Source: Planctomycetota bacterium (lineage in GTDB: Bacteria; Planctomycetota; B15-G4; JADJEK01). From it: a DNA stretch of 44,096 nucleotides. Shown in pieces: positions 24,177 through 33,028 of the stretch. The notes beneath the pieces are model-generated. The model was not told the DNA's origin, searched no databases, and saw only the letters and a program-made list of their open reading frames with translations. The stretch spans positions 1 to 44,096 of the forward strand of contig JACQZJ010000137.1 of the NCBI GenBank assembly GCA_016213895.1. The letters are read 5' to 3'. Each line of letters begins with the position of its first letter. The first letter of the stretch is position 1. The translations under genes and the position numbers were made by a program.

Positions 24177-25382
24177 CTACCGCCCCCTGCCGAAGACCAC
24201 GCCGTGCAGGTCCGGATTGTGCTCGCGCAGCGCCTTCTCGGGCTGGCGCAGCTTGTGGATGCTGTGCGGGTAGATGACCTCGCGGTCCACCTGCTTCACG
24301 AAGTAGTGCGGCCGCTGGATGGCGCGCGGCACGGTCCAGGTCGCCTGGCTCTCGGGGTTGAAGTAGACCGCCGCCACGCGCACGCGCTCCAGGTTGAGGT
24401 TGCGGCGCAGCGCCTCCTTGAGCTTCATGAGCACGTCGTTGACCACCTGGCCGCTGCGGAAGGTGGTGTCGACGATGAGCACGTTGTCGTCCTTGTTGAC
24501 GTGGTCGACCAGGTAGTTGATGCCGATGATGTCGGAGCGGTAGCTGGTGCGCGTGCGCGCCGTGGTCAGGCTGATGTGGTCCGGGGAGGCGCGCGCCGGG
24601 TCCTTCTTCGCCGCGTACTTGAGCACCTCGTGCAGCGGCAGCCCGGTGCCGATCCCTCCCGGCCAGAGCGCCACGAGGAAGTCCGGGCGGAAGGAGTCGT
24701 CGCGCGCCACCATCAGGCCGAGGCGGATGGAATCGAGCAGCAGCTCGCGCGCCGAGAGGATGAGGGAGGGGCCAGCGACGGGAAGCGTCACCGGCCGCGG
24801 CGGCTCCTCGTCGCGCAGCAGGCGCCAGATCTCCTCGTCCTTCTCGCGGATCAGGCGCTCCTTCGGGTCGTCCGGCTGCACCAGGTCGCTCAGCTCGTGG
24901 GGGTAATCGATCCACACGTCGCCGTCGATGTCGTGCAGGCTGATGACCGGCGCCGCGTCGAACGGCCCGCGCTCCGGCTTGCGGTGCACGGTGGCGACGC
25001 GGATGTCCGACGGGCAGTTGGCGCGCGCGCGCTCTTCCAGGATGTCGAGGATGCGGCGGATGGTGTGGCCCGTCTCCAGCACGTCGTCCACGATCAAGAG
25101 CCCGTCCTCGCGGCAGATCACGTCGATGAGGTGCTCGAGCCCCTTGACCGTGACCTCGCCCTGCTCGCGGATGCCGGTGTACGACTCGGTCGCGATCGTG
25201 GTGTGGTTCAGGAAGAGGCCGCGCGTGCGGAAGAACTCGTCCACGCCCAGGCCCACCGGCGTGCCGCCGCGCCAGATGGAGATGACGTGCTTGGGGCGGA
25301 AGCCGGTGTCGTACACCGCCCTGCCCAGGCGGAAGGTGTCGACCAGGAACTCGTCCGGCGAGACATGCAGCAGCTTGGTCAT
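24177..25382 (-). CDS. Tandem phosphoribosyltransferase-domain protein
   Basis: A 401-residue protein made of two type I phosphoribosyltransferase domains in tandem. Domain 1 (about 10-150) has ISIWRGGTPVGLGV and the PRPP loop LIVDDVLETGHTI at 96-108. Domain 2 (about 205-365) has LVALWPGGIGTGLPL and LIVDTTFRSGQVV at 302-314. A charged linker (about 165-200) joins them. This resembles COG2236-type hypoxanthine or unknown-substrate PRTases that occur singly in other genomes. In domain 2 the second acidic residue of the PRPP loop (the usual Asp-Asp pair) is replaced by Thr, so it may bind rather than catalyse. ATG25382 is at a sensible place, and codons upstream are low-complexity. Family clear; substrate unknown. 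Confidence 0.75.
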   Translation of the reverse strand: MTKLLHVSPDEFLVDTFRLGRAVYDTGFRPKHVISIWRGGTPVGLGVDEFFRTRGLFLNHTTIATESYTGIREQGEVTVKGLEHLIDVICREDGLLIVDDVLETGHTIRRILDILEERARANCPSDIRVATVHRKPERGPFDAAPVISLHDIDGDVWIDYPHELSDLVQPDDPKERLIREKDEEIWRLLRDEEPPRPVTLPVAGPSLILSARELLLDSIRLGLMVARDDSFRPDFLVALWPGGIGTGLPLHEVLKYAAKKDPARASPDHISLTTARTRTSYRSDIIGINYLVDHVNKDDNVLIVDTTFRSGQVVNDVLMKLKEALRRNLNLERVRVAAVYFNPESQATWTVPRAIQRPHYFVKQVDREVIYPHSIHKLRQPEKALREHNPDLHGVVFGRGR

Positions 25383-25769
25383 GGGGTCGCTCGCAAGGGA
25401 CCGAACCGCCCGCGCGCGGCGGGAGGATGATGCGGGATGAGGGTAGAGAGAGCGCGCGAGCGGCGCCACCCCGGCCCGGCCCGCGCGCGACGGTCGCGCT
25501 TCTCAGTCCTGCAACCTCCGGCGCGCTCTCTCCTCGGGAATCGCACGGCGCCCTGAACTGAGCGGGCGCTGCCGCCGAAAAGGGCCCGGGCGCGCGCATC
25601 GTCGCTCAGCCCGTCGCCACCGAGAGGTCTCGGCCCGGGAAGGGGAGCCGCGACTCTCGACGGTGATGATGCCGCGGAGGTCCTGCCCTCCCGGCAGCGC
25701 CCGGTCCGCCACTCCTGCCCGGAATTCCATGAGACGTTCGCCTTGCGGGCGCCTCGAAGGGAGTACTCC
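25383..25769. other. Divergent intergenic region upstream of the PcRGLX-like gene
   Basis: A 387-base gap with no supported gene on either strand. Apart from the dyad at 25620-25633 I see no convincing promoter boxes. Confidence 0.5.
25620..25633. promoter_or_regulatory. Perfect dyad, possible operator upstream of the lyase gene
   Basis: CCGAGA and TCTCGG flank a 2-base centre, a 14-base dyad about 140 bases upstream of the ATG at 25770. It is the size of a repressor half-site pair, but with no second copy it may be chance. Confidence 0.25.
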
Positions 25770-28319
25770 ATGCTCAGTCGCCTCCCGTGCGGCTTCCTCC
25801 TCGCCGCGCTCGCGGCTCCGGCTGCGGGCGCCGATTCCCTCGACGCCGGCGTCCCCATCGACGTGTTCGACGAGTTGGGCCTGGCGCGCAGCGGAGAGCT
25901 GGTGCGCCTGGCCGTGCCGCTGGCGGAGTCCTCGGCCGTCCTTTGCGCCGCGGACTTGGCGCTGCACCGGCAGGACGGCGTGGAAGTCCCGGTTCAGTGG
26001 CGCGTGCTGACGCGCTGGAAGGGAGCCCCGGCCGACCAGACCCGGCCCATCCGCTTCGCCCTCGCGCAGTTCCAGGTGGACCTCGGCGCCGGACAGGCGA
26101 AGAGCTACGTGCTGCGCCGCCGCCATCCCGGCGACCCTCCGGCGAGCGCGCCGGCCGTGCCGCTCAAGCTCCTCGCCGGCGCCAACTGGATGTCGGTCCT
26201 CACCGGACCGGCGCGCTTCGACTTCCTCCTCTCCTCGTTCAACCTGTTCCAGAGCGTGTGGCTCGACCTCGACGGCAACGGCAAGATGGAGGAAGCGGCG
26301 GGCGAGTGGGTCGTGCGCCACGGACACTCGCTCGGTTCCTGCCTGGTCGATCCCTTCGACGGCGCCTACCTGGGCTGCCTCGACGCCCAGCCCACGTACA
26401 CGATCGAGGAGGCCGGGCCTCTGCTCGTGGTGCTGCGCGTCGACGGGCGCCACCTGCCGGCCGGCGGGCCGGCGCTGCAGCGCGACTACCTCCTCTTCAG
26501 CGCGCGCTTCTACTTCGTGGCCGGCTCGCCGGCCGTGCGCGTGGAGTACACCCTGAAGAACACCTATCTCTCCGATCCGCTCGGGGGCATCACCCTCGCC
26601 CGCTACCTGCTGCACACGCGCCTGGCGGCGAACGGCCTGGCGCAGGTGGCGTTCGGCCCGGACGAGGGACAGGCGCAGCCCGCGGCCGCGGCGCTCCAGC
26701 CGGGACAGGAGGCGTTCCTGGTGCAGGACTCGTCGGGCGGCACGCACTGGAACCACTCGAACAACCCGGGGACGACCTTCTGCGGCTGGCGCAGGTACGT
26801 TGGGCCGCACGCGTGGCTCTGTCCCGAGTCGCTGCCGGCGTACGCTCCGGCGGCGTGCGGCGCTCGCGCCGAGGGTTGGATGGACGTCCGCGACGCGCAG
26901 AAGGGCGTGCTCGTGGCGCTCAGCTACCCCTGGCAGAACTTCCCCTACGCCCTGCGCGGCTGCTTCGAGGGCAGCATCGTCGTCGACCTCTGGCCGGCGG
27001 AGTTCGCTGGCCTGCACTGGCTGGACGACGCACAGCAGAAGACGCACGAGCTGGTCTACTCGTTCCACGCCGCGAGCGGATTCGACGCAAGGCTCGAGGC
27101 GCGGCGCCAGACCCATCCCCTGCTGCCGCACGTGCCGCTCTGGTACCTGCGCGAGACCAAGGCGTGGGGCGACCTCGGCGACCTGCGCGATCCCGGACTG
27201 ACGTTCTCCCAGATGAAGGCGCAGGGCGAGGCCGAACTGGCCGAGGACTACAGCGGCATGGACCTGAACGGCGGCTTCGGCTGGTCCGAGTTCGGGGAGC
27301 CGGTCTGGGCGAAGAGCACGCACACCACCGGCTCGCCGCGCAACCGCCTGACCTACTTCGACCGCTTCATGATCAGCGGGGCGCGCGCGTGGTTCGAGAA
27401 GGAGGAAGTGTTCGCCCTGCACTCCATGGACTTGCGCACCTACCACATCGACGGCTTCCGCAAGGAGGATCACCCCAACACCTACCTCATGGAGGGGCTG
27501 CCGCACTACAACAGCTACGACCAGCTCGGCCGCGACCAGATCAGCGCGGCGCTCGACCCGTACAAGGCCGGCATTCCCGACAAGGGCCACAAGTGGAACG
27601 GCTATGACGCCGACCACATGGTGCTCGACGACCTCTACGAGTACTACCTGTTGACGGGCTCGCGCAATGCTCTCGACGCGGTGCGGAGCATCGCCGAGGG
27701 CATCAACACCTGGGACTCGCCCTCGCCGTGGAAGGCCGCGCACAGCTCGCGCAGCACCGGCTGGACGCTGCGCGCCCTGATGAAGGCGTACGCCGCGACC
27801 GGCGACGCGCGCTTCCTGGCGCGCGCGCAGGGGGTGGTCCAGAGCGTGCAGAACTTCCGCGGCCAGTCCCCTTCACCGCTCACCGGGCTCCTCTACCACT
27901 ACCTGACGCGCCAGGTCTACGGCGCCGCGGGGCACAACATGACATTGGAGTACGACCTGCCCTGGCAGATCGCGGTCGGCATGTACGGCCTGGCGCTCTA
28001 CGGCAGGGAGACCGGTGATCCGGCCGTCGACCCGATCCTCGCCGATCTGTCGAACTACATCATCGACTATGCCGTGGCCGGCGGGGTGGTGCTCGAGGCG
28101 CTCGCCTGCGACGACCACCTCGACGTCAACCCGAAGGAGAGCAACAGCGGCGTGAACTCCTGGATCTCCTCGGCACTGGCCATCGCCTGGCGCGTCACCA
28201 AGCGGGCGGAGACGCTCGCTCTTGCGCAGAAGATCTTCGCCGAGAACAAGACCGGCTTCGGCGACGCGGACGACTCGTACCACTGGTTCCACAGCGTGGG
28301 TGCCGTGCTCGGCAAGTAG
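25770..28319 (+). CDS. Secreted PcRGLX/YetA-like polysaccharide lyase family protein
   Basis: An 849-residue protein with a Sec signal peptide (MLSRLPCGFLLAALAAPAAGA, cleaved near 20). The N-terminal third is a RIFT-barrel-like domain (VPIDVFDELGLARSGELVRL, VPVQWRVLTRW, FALAQFQVDLGAGQAKSYVLR). The middle is a large beta-sandwich (VRVEYTLKNTYLSDPLGGI, SSGGTHWNHSNNP). The C-terminal third is an (alpha/alpha) barrel (HKWNGYDADHMVLDDLYEYY, STGWTLRALMKAYAATGD). This three-part layout is that of PcRGLX (exo-rhamnogalacturonan lyase, PL26) and Bacillus YetA. It likely cuts an acidic polysaccharide outside the cell. GAAGGGAG precedes the ATG at 25770 by 7 bases, supporting this start over 25743. Activity is inferred from family; substrate cannot be told. 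Confidence 0.8.
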   Translation: MLSRLPCGFLLAALAAPAAGADSLDAGVPIDVFDELGLARSGELVRLAVPLAESSAVLCAADLALHRQDGVEVPVQWRVLTRWKGAPADQTRPIRFALAQFQVDLGAGQAKSYVLRRRHPGDPPASAPAVPLKLLAGANWMSVLTGPARFDFLLSSFNLFQSVWLDLDGNGKMEEAAGEWVVRHGHSLGSCLVDPFDGAYLGCLDAQPTYTIEEAGPLLVVLRVDGRHLPAGGPALQRDYLLFSARFYFVAGSPAVRVEYTLKNTYLSDPLGGITLARYLLHTRLAANGLAQVAFGPDEGQAQPAAAALQPGQEAFLVQDSSGGTHWNHSNNPGTTFCGWRRYVGPHAWLCPESLPAYAPAACGARAEGWMDVRDAQKGVLVALSYPWQNFPYALRGCFEGSIVVDLWPAEFAGLHWLDDAQQKTHELVYSFHAASGFDARLEARRQTHPLLPHVPLWYLRETKAWGDLGDLRDPGLTFSQMKAQGEAELAEDYSGMDLNGGFGWSEFGEPVWAKSTHTTGSPRNRLTYFDRFMISGARAWFEKEEVFALHSMDLRTYHIDGFRKEDHPNTYLMEGLPHYNSYDQLGRDQISAALDPYKAGIPDKGHKWNGYDADHMVLDDLYEYYLLTGSRNALDAVRSIAEGINTWDSPSPWKAAHSSRSTGWTLRALMKAYAATGDARFLARAQGVVQSVQNFRGQSPSPLTGLLYHYLTRQVYGAAGHNMTLEYDLPWQIAVGMYGLALYGRETGDPAVDPILADLSNYIIDYAVAGGVVLEALACDDHLDVNPKESNSGVNSWISSALAIAWRVTKRAETLALAQKIFAENKTGFGDADDSYHWFHSVGAVLGK

Positions 28320-28345
28320 GAGGCGCCTCGCCGCGGTTTGGCGCG

Positions 28346-28370
28346 GGGCCGGCGCACCGCTGGCCGGCCC
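28346..28370. terminator. Strong GC hairpin, candidate bidirectional terminator
   Basis: GGGCCGGC pairs with GCCGGCCC around a 9-nt loop, and the flanking GCGC arms extend the stem with one bulge. It sits in the 60-bp gap between two convergent genes. No T-tract. Confidence 0.45.
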
Positions 28371-28379
28371 GCGCCTCAG

Positions 28380-29417
28380 TCACTCCGCTGCGCCTGCCTC
28401 GGCTTCCTGCTGGACCTGGCGCAGCCGGTAGCCGGCGCGGCGCAGCAGGTAGAGGCCGGGGAGCGTGACGATCAGGTAGGTGGGCACGTGGAAGAACGCC
28501 GAGGCGGCGAAGGCGTCGGCCTCGGCCACGCCGAACGGCACGAGCGCGACGTTGAAGGCCGCCTGGATCGAGCCGAGGAAGCCGGGCGCCGCGGGCAGCG
28601 TCACGGCGAAGGTGGTCGCGGCGAGCACGATGAACGCGGCCGAGAGATGGACCCGGATGCCGACGGCGACGAGCGCGGCGTAGGCCGAGAGCCCCATGAG
28701 CGCCCACTGCGCGATGGACGTGGCGATGATGCCGGCGAGGAGCCGCGGCCGCCTGAGCGCGTACAGGCCCTCGACGCCGACCTCGAGCTGATGCAGCACC
28801 GCGACGCGCATCCTCTCGAGGAAGCCGAGGCCGCGCACGCGCGCGAGGCGCGGGAAGAAGAAGGTCAGCCGGCGCAGCGCCTCGAGGAAGGCGGCGGTGC
28901 GGGCGATGTAGAGCGCGGCCACGGCCATGAAGGCCAGGGCGCTCGCGGCGATGACGTAGCCGGCGTGGATGAGGGCCGGCGCCACGCTCTGCGCCGCGAG
29001 CAGCGCCAGCGCCAGGAAGAAGAGCACGGCCAGCATGTCCAGGACGCGCTCGAGCACGATCGTGGCCAGGACCTGCGTCTTGCGCAGCCGCAGCTGGCGG
29101 GCGCCGAGGTACATCCTGGCGAACTCGCCGAGGTGGGCGGGCAGGATGTTGTTGAACATGAAGCCGATCATCATCGGCGGGAAGATGGCGCGGGCGGTCG
29201 TGTCCGTCATGGGCGCGAGCAGCATGCGCCAGCGGATCGCCTTGATCCAGTAGTAGAGGCAGTAGGCGGCGAGCAGCGGCGCGCACCACCAGAATCGCGC
29301 CCGGGCGAGCGCCGCGCCGATCTCCGAGAAGTTGGTGCCGCGCAGGGAGAACCAGAGGAAGAGCACGCTCACGGCGACGCCGAACAGGATGAGGAATCGT
29401 CGCTTGCCTGGGCTCAT
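28380..29417 (-). CDS. UPF0104/LPG_synthase_TM family flippase-like membrane protein
   Basis: A 345-residue polytopic protein. It carries the family motifs YYWIKAIRWRMLLAP, FMFNNILPAHLGEFARMYLG, ATIVLERVLDML and LPAAPGFLGSIQAAF, with about eight hydrophobic segments. The family (Pfam LPG_synthase_TM, AglD2/YbhN-type, the membrane half of MprF) is thought to flip lipids or help assemble glycolipids. Lacking the soluble aminoacyl-transferase half of MprF, it would not itself make lysyl-phosphatidylglycerol. The start at 29417 has no clear ribosome binding site but agrees with the family's N-terminus (a helix right away). It converges on the lyase gene. A lipid- or glycan-transport role suits the surface-polymer genes in the window, though this is inference. 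Confidence 0.85.
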   Translation of the reverse strand: MSPGKRRFLILFGVAVSVLFLWFSLRGTNFSEIGAALARARFWWCAPLLAAYCLYYWIKAIRWRMLLAPMTDTTARAIFPPMMIGFMFNNILPAHLGEFARMYLGARQLRLRKTQVLATIVLERVLDMLAVLFFLALALLAAQSVAPALIHAGYVIAASALAFMAVAALYIARTAAFLEALRRLTFFFPRLARVRGLGFLERMRVAVLHQLEVGVEGLYALRRPRLLAGIIATSIAQWALMGLSAYAALVAVGIRVHLSAAFIVLAATTFAVTLPAAPGFLGSIQAAFNVALVPFGVAEADAFAASAFFHVPTYLIVTLPGLYLLRRAGYRLRQVQQEAEAGAAE

Positions 29418-29537
29418 GCCGTGTCGCGCTGGCGCCTCGCGTCGCAGTCAAAGCGGGACGCGCCGCCGGCGTCCGCAGCGTAAAGAGCGGCACGTTACCG
29501 CGGCCACGCGATGCTGCCAAGGGGGCGGTGCGCGCTC

Positions 29538-29566
29538 TTGCGCCGCGGCGGGGCCGGGCGTACAGT
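29538..29566 (+). promoter_or_regulatory. Candidate promoter for the second MA-like peptidase gene
   Basis: TTGCGC at 29538-29543, a 17-base spacer and TACAGT at 29561-29566 (3 of 6 and 4 of 6 matches). It would leave an untranslated leader of roughly 90 bases before ATG29658. Confidence 0.35.
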
Positions 29567-29657
29567 CGGACCCGGCGGCGGAAACCCGGGATGCAAGCGC
29601 TGGCGCGGGGCGGCACTCGCCGGCCGGGGCCTCGAACTGAACCGTGGAGGCAGGGAC

Positions 29658-31016
29658 ATGTCACGTTGCGGAACCGTCTTCACCGTGCTCTGCGTGGCGC
29701 TCCTGAGCGGCTCGCCGAGCGTGGCGCGGGAACTCTCGAGGATGGGCCCTCACGTGCACGTTGTCTGCGACTTCGACAACGAGCAGATCGCGGACAGCGT
29801 GCTGCAGACCGCGGAGGCGGTCTGGCTGGCCGGCGCCGACCTGTACAGGATCGCCGGCGCGCCCCTGGACGAGCCATGCACGGTGCGCGTCTACCGCACG
29901 ATCGATGCCTACCTCGCCGCGGACAGCCGCCTCACCGGCGGTCTCTTCCAGAAGAACCTCGCCTTCGCCCACCACGCCACGAAGTCCGCGCACGTGGCGC
30001 TCCAGCCCCCGTGCTCCGACGCGCTGCTGGCTGAGATCGGCCTGCCGTATCAAGCCCGAGCCCTCATCGCCCACGAAGTGGCGCATCTCGTTCGCTTCCA
30101 CGCCTTCCGGAACTTCGAGTCCCATCCTCGGTGGCTGGCGGACGGCACGGCCTTCTGCCTCGAAGTGGAGACCTTGATCGCCAAGGGCTGGAGTCCCGGA
30201 TGGAACGAGGATCCCCGGCCGTCCACTTACAGCGTGCTGGTGAAGCGGTTGATCGACTCGGGCCAGCTCCCGTCCGTGGACGAGCTGCTCCGGGATGCGG
30301 CTGCCGATCTGCCCTTCTACGAGGGCTACGCGGTGCACGCCCTGTTCTTCCGGTTCCTGAAGGAGAAGCTCGCCCCCAAGGACTTCCACGCCATTCTCGA
30401 CGAAGCGCGCCGGCTTGGGGGCGGCGAGGGATACCGCGACAAGCTGCACGCGAGCCTGACCGAGATGCTCGGAGCGGAGCGCCTCTCAGACCTGGACAAG
30501 GGCTTGCGAGCCTACGTCCAAGGGATGTCGCCGGCGTGGCGCGAGGAGTACCGGTCGCTCGATACCGCGGCCGACGATTGGCTGCAGATCGCCTTCCCGG
30601 ACACAAACGCCCTTGCCTGGCGCACCCAGCCGGCAGGCAAGAAGCCGTATACCCTGCGCGGGGCGGTGAAGATGCTCCCGGCTGAGAAGTCGCAGATGAA
30701 CGTGCTGCTCGACAGCTCGGACGCCGGGTTCCTCTCCGTGGCGATCGTGGCTGGCAAGGGAGTGGTCGTCTTCCGTTGCCACGCGGAAGGCCCTCGCTGG
30801 GAGCAACTGGGAGTGGGGAGAGCGGCCGGCGTGAACGTGGGCGAGAAGGTGCCCTTCGAGGTGAAGATCGCAAAGAAGTCGCTGACCGTCAAGATCGGCC
30901 GTGAAGACGTCCTCAAGGTCGACCTGGACGCGGAGTTGTCGGGCGGTCCCTGGGGACTCGGCGCTCAGGCCGGATCCGCGGGAATCTGGTACGAGGTCCA
31001 GCAGTCCTCGCCGTAG
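29658..31016 (+). CDS. Exported MA-like metallopeptidase paralogue with beta-sandwich tail
   Basis: A 452-residue protein. Residues 1-23 look like a signal peptide (VFTVLCVALLSGSPSVARE). The peptidase motif is H139-E-V-A-H143, followed by WLADGTAFCLE. Asp162 stands where the related protein at 3787-6414 has the third zinc-ligand Glu (WLVEGLAEY). The domain then follows the MA-like pattern (YEGYAVHALFFRFLKEKL, matching the later helix of gluzincins). The last 130 or so residues form a beta-sandwich (FLSVAIVAGKGVVVFRC, KIAKKSLTVKIGREDVLKVD) like the tail of that same protein. GGAGG lies a few bases upstream of ATG29658. It converges on the cytoplasmic-type toroid gene 33 bp away. Catalytic activity is less certain because of the Asp substitution. 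Confidence 0.7.
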   Translation: MSRCGTVFTVLCVALLSGSPSVARELSRMGPHVHVVCDFDNEQIADSVLQTAEAVWLAGADLYRIAGAPLDEPCTVRVYRTIDAYLAADSRLTGGLFQKNLAFAHHATKSAHVALQPPCSDALLAEIGLPYQARALIAHEVAHLVRFHAFRNFESHPRWLADGTAFCLEVETLIAKGWSPGWNEDPRPSTYSVLVKRLIDSGQLPSVDELLRDAAADLPFYEGYAVHALFFRFLKEKLAPKDFHAILDEARRLGGGEGYRDKLHASLTEMLGAERLSDLDKGLRAYVQGMSPAWREEYRSLDTAADDWLQIAFPDTNALAWRTQPAGKKPYTLRGAVKMLPAEKSQMNVLLDSSDAGFLSVAIVAGKGVVVFRCHAEGPRWEQLGVGRAAGVNVGEKVPFEVKIAKKSLTVKIGREDVLKVDLDAELSGGPWGLGAQAGSAGIWYEVQQSSP

Positions 31017-31049
31017 GGGCGTCGCACGCGTCCGGCCGCCGCGCCCGCC

Positions 31050-32066
31050 TCAATCCCCGAAGCACCTCATGAAGATCCTGCAGATTGCCAGGGTGACCCA
31101 GAGGCGCGTCTCCTGAGCCACGGCGTTCTCTCCCGCCTTGTGGATCGTGGAGTACGAGTGCCGCCAGAGGCCCGAGTCGAGCTGGCGCTCGATCAGCCAG
31201 CGGAGCGCCGTCCGGACGTCCGCGTCTTCCCGCGGGATGCCGATGAGGGAGACCGAATCCAGGGCCGAGACCAGGTCGGTCCAGAAGAAGGGGTACTTGA
31301 AGCGCACCCAGTTGTCTGGGTCCCGGTAGGAGGTCGAGGAGTCTCTCTTGAAGAAGCGGGACTTCAACAGGAGGGCGGCGGCGAGCGCTTCCTTGCGGTG
31401 CCTCCACCTCGGGTGCAGAGCGAAGGCGCGAATGACCATTCCCGTGCCGCTGTGGGTGAAGGGCCTGGCCCGGTCGAAGTCCGTCTTCGTCCCGACGCGG
31501 TGGCTCGTGAGCCTCCGGCGCTCCTCGGCCGAGTAGCGCCCGAAGACTCCGGGACTGCCGATCACCCAGCCGCCGTCGTCCTGGCGCATGGACAGGAGCC
31601 AGTGAAGGCCCTTGGCGACGCGCGCGTCGTCTGCATAGCCTGCGGCAATGAGGTGAGAGAGGATGAGTCCGGTGTAGTAGGGCGCGTACTGGTCGCCGAG
31701 GATGCCGCGAATGTCGCCCTCGGCCGTCTGACAGGAAAAGACGTACTCCGCGGCCGCGCGGATGGCCTCGTGGCGCCGGTCGAACCCGAACCTCGTGGTC
31801 AGCTGCGCGAGCTGCTTGAAGGTCTCGAAGAGGTCGTAGTTGGTGGCGGGAGCCTTCAGCCTGCTGGGGGAGCGGGAGATCCAGCAGCCGGAGGGACCCT
31901 GCTTCCTGAGGATCTTCGCGGCCGCGGGCAGGTCCCAGAGGCAGCTCGCCTCGGGGACTCTCTCGAGGAGCAGGTCCCTCCTGGCGTGGTAGACGACGGC
32001 GGCGTCGCCGCTGGCGAGCAGCGGAGCGACGGGATCGTGGCGAAGCCGAGCGAACCAGCGGGGCAT
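31050..32066 (-). CDS. Squalene-cyclase-like (alpha/alpha) toroid protein, no signal peptide
   Basis: A 338-residue protein. It opens with PVAPLLASGDAAVVYHARRDLL, typical of a family of small prenyltransferase/squalene-oxidase-repeat proteins in Planctomycetota and Firmicutes. Helical repeats then follow: AAEYVFSCQTAEGDIRG, GLHWLLSMRQDDGGWV and ALRWLIERQLDSGLWRHS, with Gly-Trp and DDGGW turns. There is no DxDD acid or DDxxD metal motif, so it is probably not a terpene cyclase. No signal peptide or anchor is visible, in contrast with the secreted toroid at 1469-3718. The ATG at 32066 has GAAGGG a few bases upstream; the longer upstream frame is in the neighbouring gene's shadow. Function unknown. 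Confidence 0.7.
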   Translation of the reverse strand: MPRWFARLRHDPVAPLLASGDAAVVYHARRDLLLERVPEASCLWDLPAAAKILRKQGPSGCWISRSPSRLKAPATNYDLFETFKQLAQLTTRFGFDRRHEAIRAAAEYVFSCQTAEGDIRGILGDQYAPYYTGLILSHLIAAGYADDARVAKGLHWLLSMRQDDGGWVIGSPGVFGRYSAEERRRLTSHRVGTKTDFDRARPFTHSGTGMVIRAFALHPRWRHRKEALAAALLLKSRFFKRDSSTSYRDPDNWVRFKYPFFWTDLVSALDSVSLIGIPREDADVRTALRWLIERQLDSGLWRHSYSTIHKAGENAVAQETRLWVTLAICRIFMRCFGD

Positions 32067-32146
32067 GGACCCTTCGGAAGCGTGCGTGCCGGGAAGCGCG
32101 TGAGGCCCGATCCTACGCCCCGCCGGTTCGCATGTGGAGGGATCCC

Positions 32147-33028
32147 CTACGGAGCGCTGATGGTCACCTCGAGAACGGGCGTGGCGTCGCCGTTGCTGAA
32201 GAACGCCTGCAGGTAGAACGTGCCGCCGATCAGGGCCGGGCGATCCGGGATCTCGACCAGCAGGAAGTTGCGCAGACCGCCGTAGACGGTTGCGCTGACC
32301 GTGCCGGAGTTGATATGGAGCGTGCCGGTGCGGGAGTTGGTGGACAGGTCGATGCCCCAGGCTCCGGGTATGGGGTCGTCCATATTCACCTTGGTCGGGT
32401 CGGCGGGATCGAGGCTCATGGCCGCGTAGATGGTCGCGGTGACGGTCTCGCCGTCGTCGAGCACGTCGTCGATGAGGTAGAAGGACGTATCCGCGATCAT
32501 CGGGTTTGCCGGTCCCGCGAGCGCGATCCCCTTGACGGGGACGACTTTGCGCCCGCCCGATAAGGAAGCGACGTAGCCCGTCTTGCCGGGCTTCGGGACC
32601 GTCGCCTCGCCGTTGCTGCTTGTCGTCCACTCGAACCATGACCACGTCTGCCCGGCCGGGGCTCCGCGGACTGTGATCGAGAACGTGCCGCCGGCCTGCG
32701 GAAGCTTGACGTTGGTCGGCGCGGTCCAGTGGGCAGCAGCGGGCTTGCCGTAAGTGCCGCCGTCCTTCGTCCCCTCGTTCCAGCCGTCGGGCTGGCCGAA
32801 GTCCGTGCTGCTCGGCAGCTTGACATCCGTGGCAGAGGTGACCACATGGAAATCCCTGATCTCCTCCCCTGCCCCCGGAACGACGGTGAACGTCACCGTG
32901 GTCGTGGGGTTGCCGTTTCCATCTTTGCCCTCGACCGGGTCGCTGGGCGTCACCTGGCTCCCTGCCGCGCTGCCAGCTCCGAGGCCGGTGGCGAGCAAGA
33001 TGGCGAAAAGCACTGAACGAGTCGTCAT
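32147..33028 (-). CDS. Secreted beta-rich protein of unknown function
   Basis: A 293-residue protein with a Sec signal peptide (SVLFAILLATGLGAGSAAG, cleavage near 23). The mature part is rich in Thr, Gly and Val with short beta-strand patterns (TTTVTFTVVPGAGEEIRDF, GGTFSITVRGAPAGQTW, TVSATVYGGLRNFLLVEI). It ends GGTFYLQAFFSNGDATPVL. The pattern suggests tandem Ig-like or jelly-roll sandwiches. There is no sortase, PEP-CTERM or lipobox anchor, so it may be released or held by partners. ATG33028 follows AAGGAG by about 10 bases. An apparent extension upstream to 33259 enters the MITE-like repeat and has no signal peptide at its start, so it is rejected. It lies 80 bp upstream of the toroid gene in the same direction and may be co-transcribed with it. 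I do not recognise the family. Confidence 0.65.
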   Translation of the reverse strand: MTTRSVLFAILLATGLGAGSAAGSQVTPSDPVEGKDGNGNPTTTVTFTVVPGAGEEIRDFHVVTSATDVKLPSSTDFGQPDGWNEGTKDGGTYGKPAAAHWTAPTNVKLPQAGGTFSITVRGAPAGQTWSWFEWTTSSNGEATVPKPGKTGYVASLSGGRKVVPVKGIALAGPANPMIADTSFYLIDDVLDDGETVTATIYAAMSLDPADPTKVNMDDPIPGAWGIDLSTNSRTGTLHINSGTVSATVYGGLRNFLLVEIPDRPALIGGTFYLQAFFSNGDATPVLEVTISAP

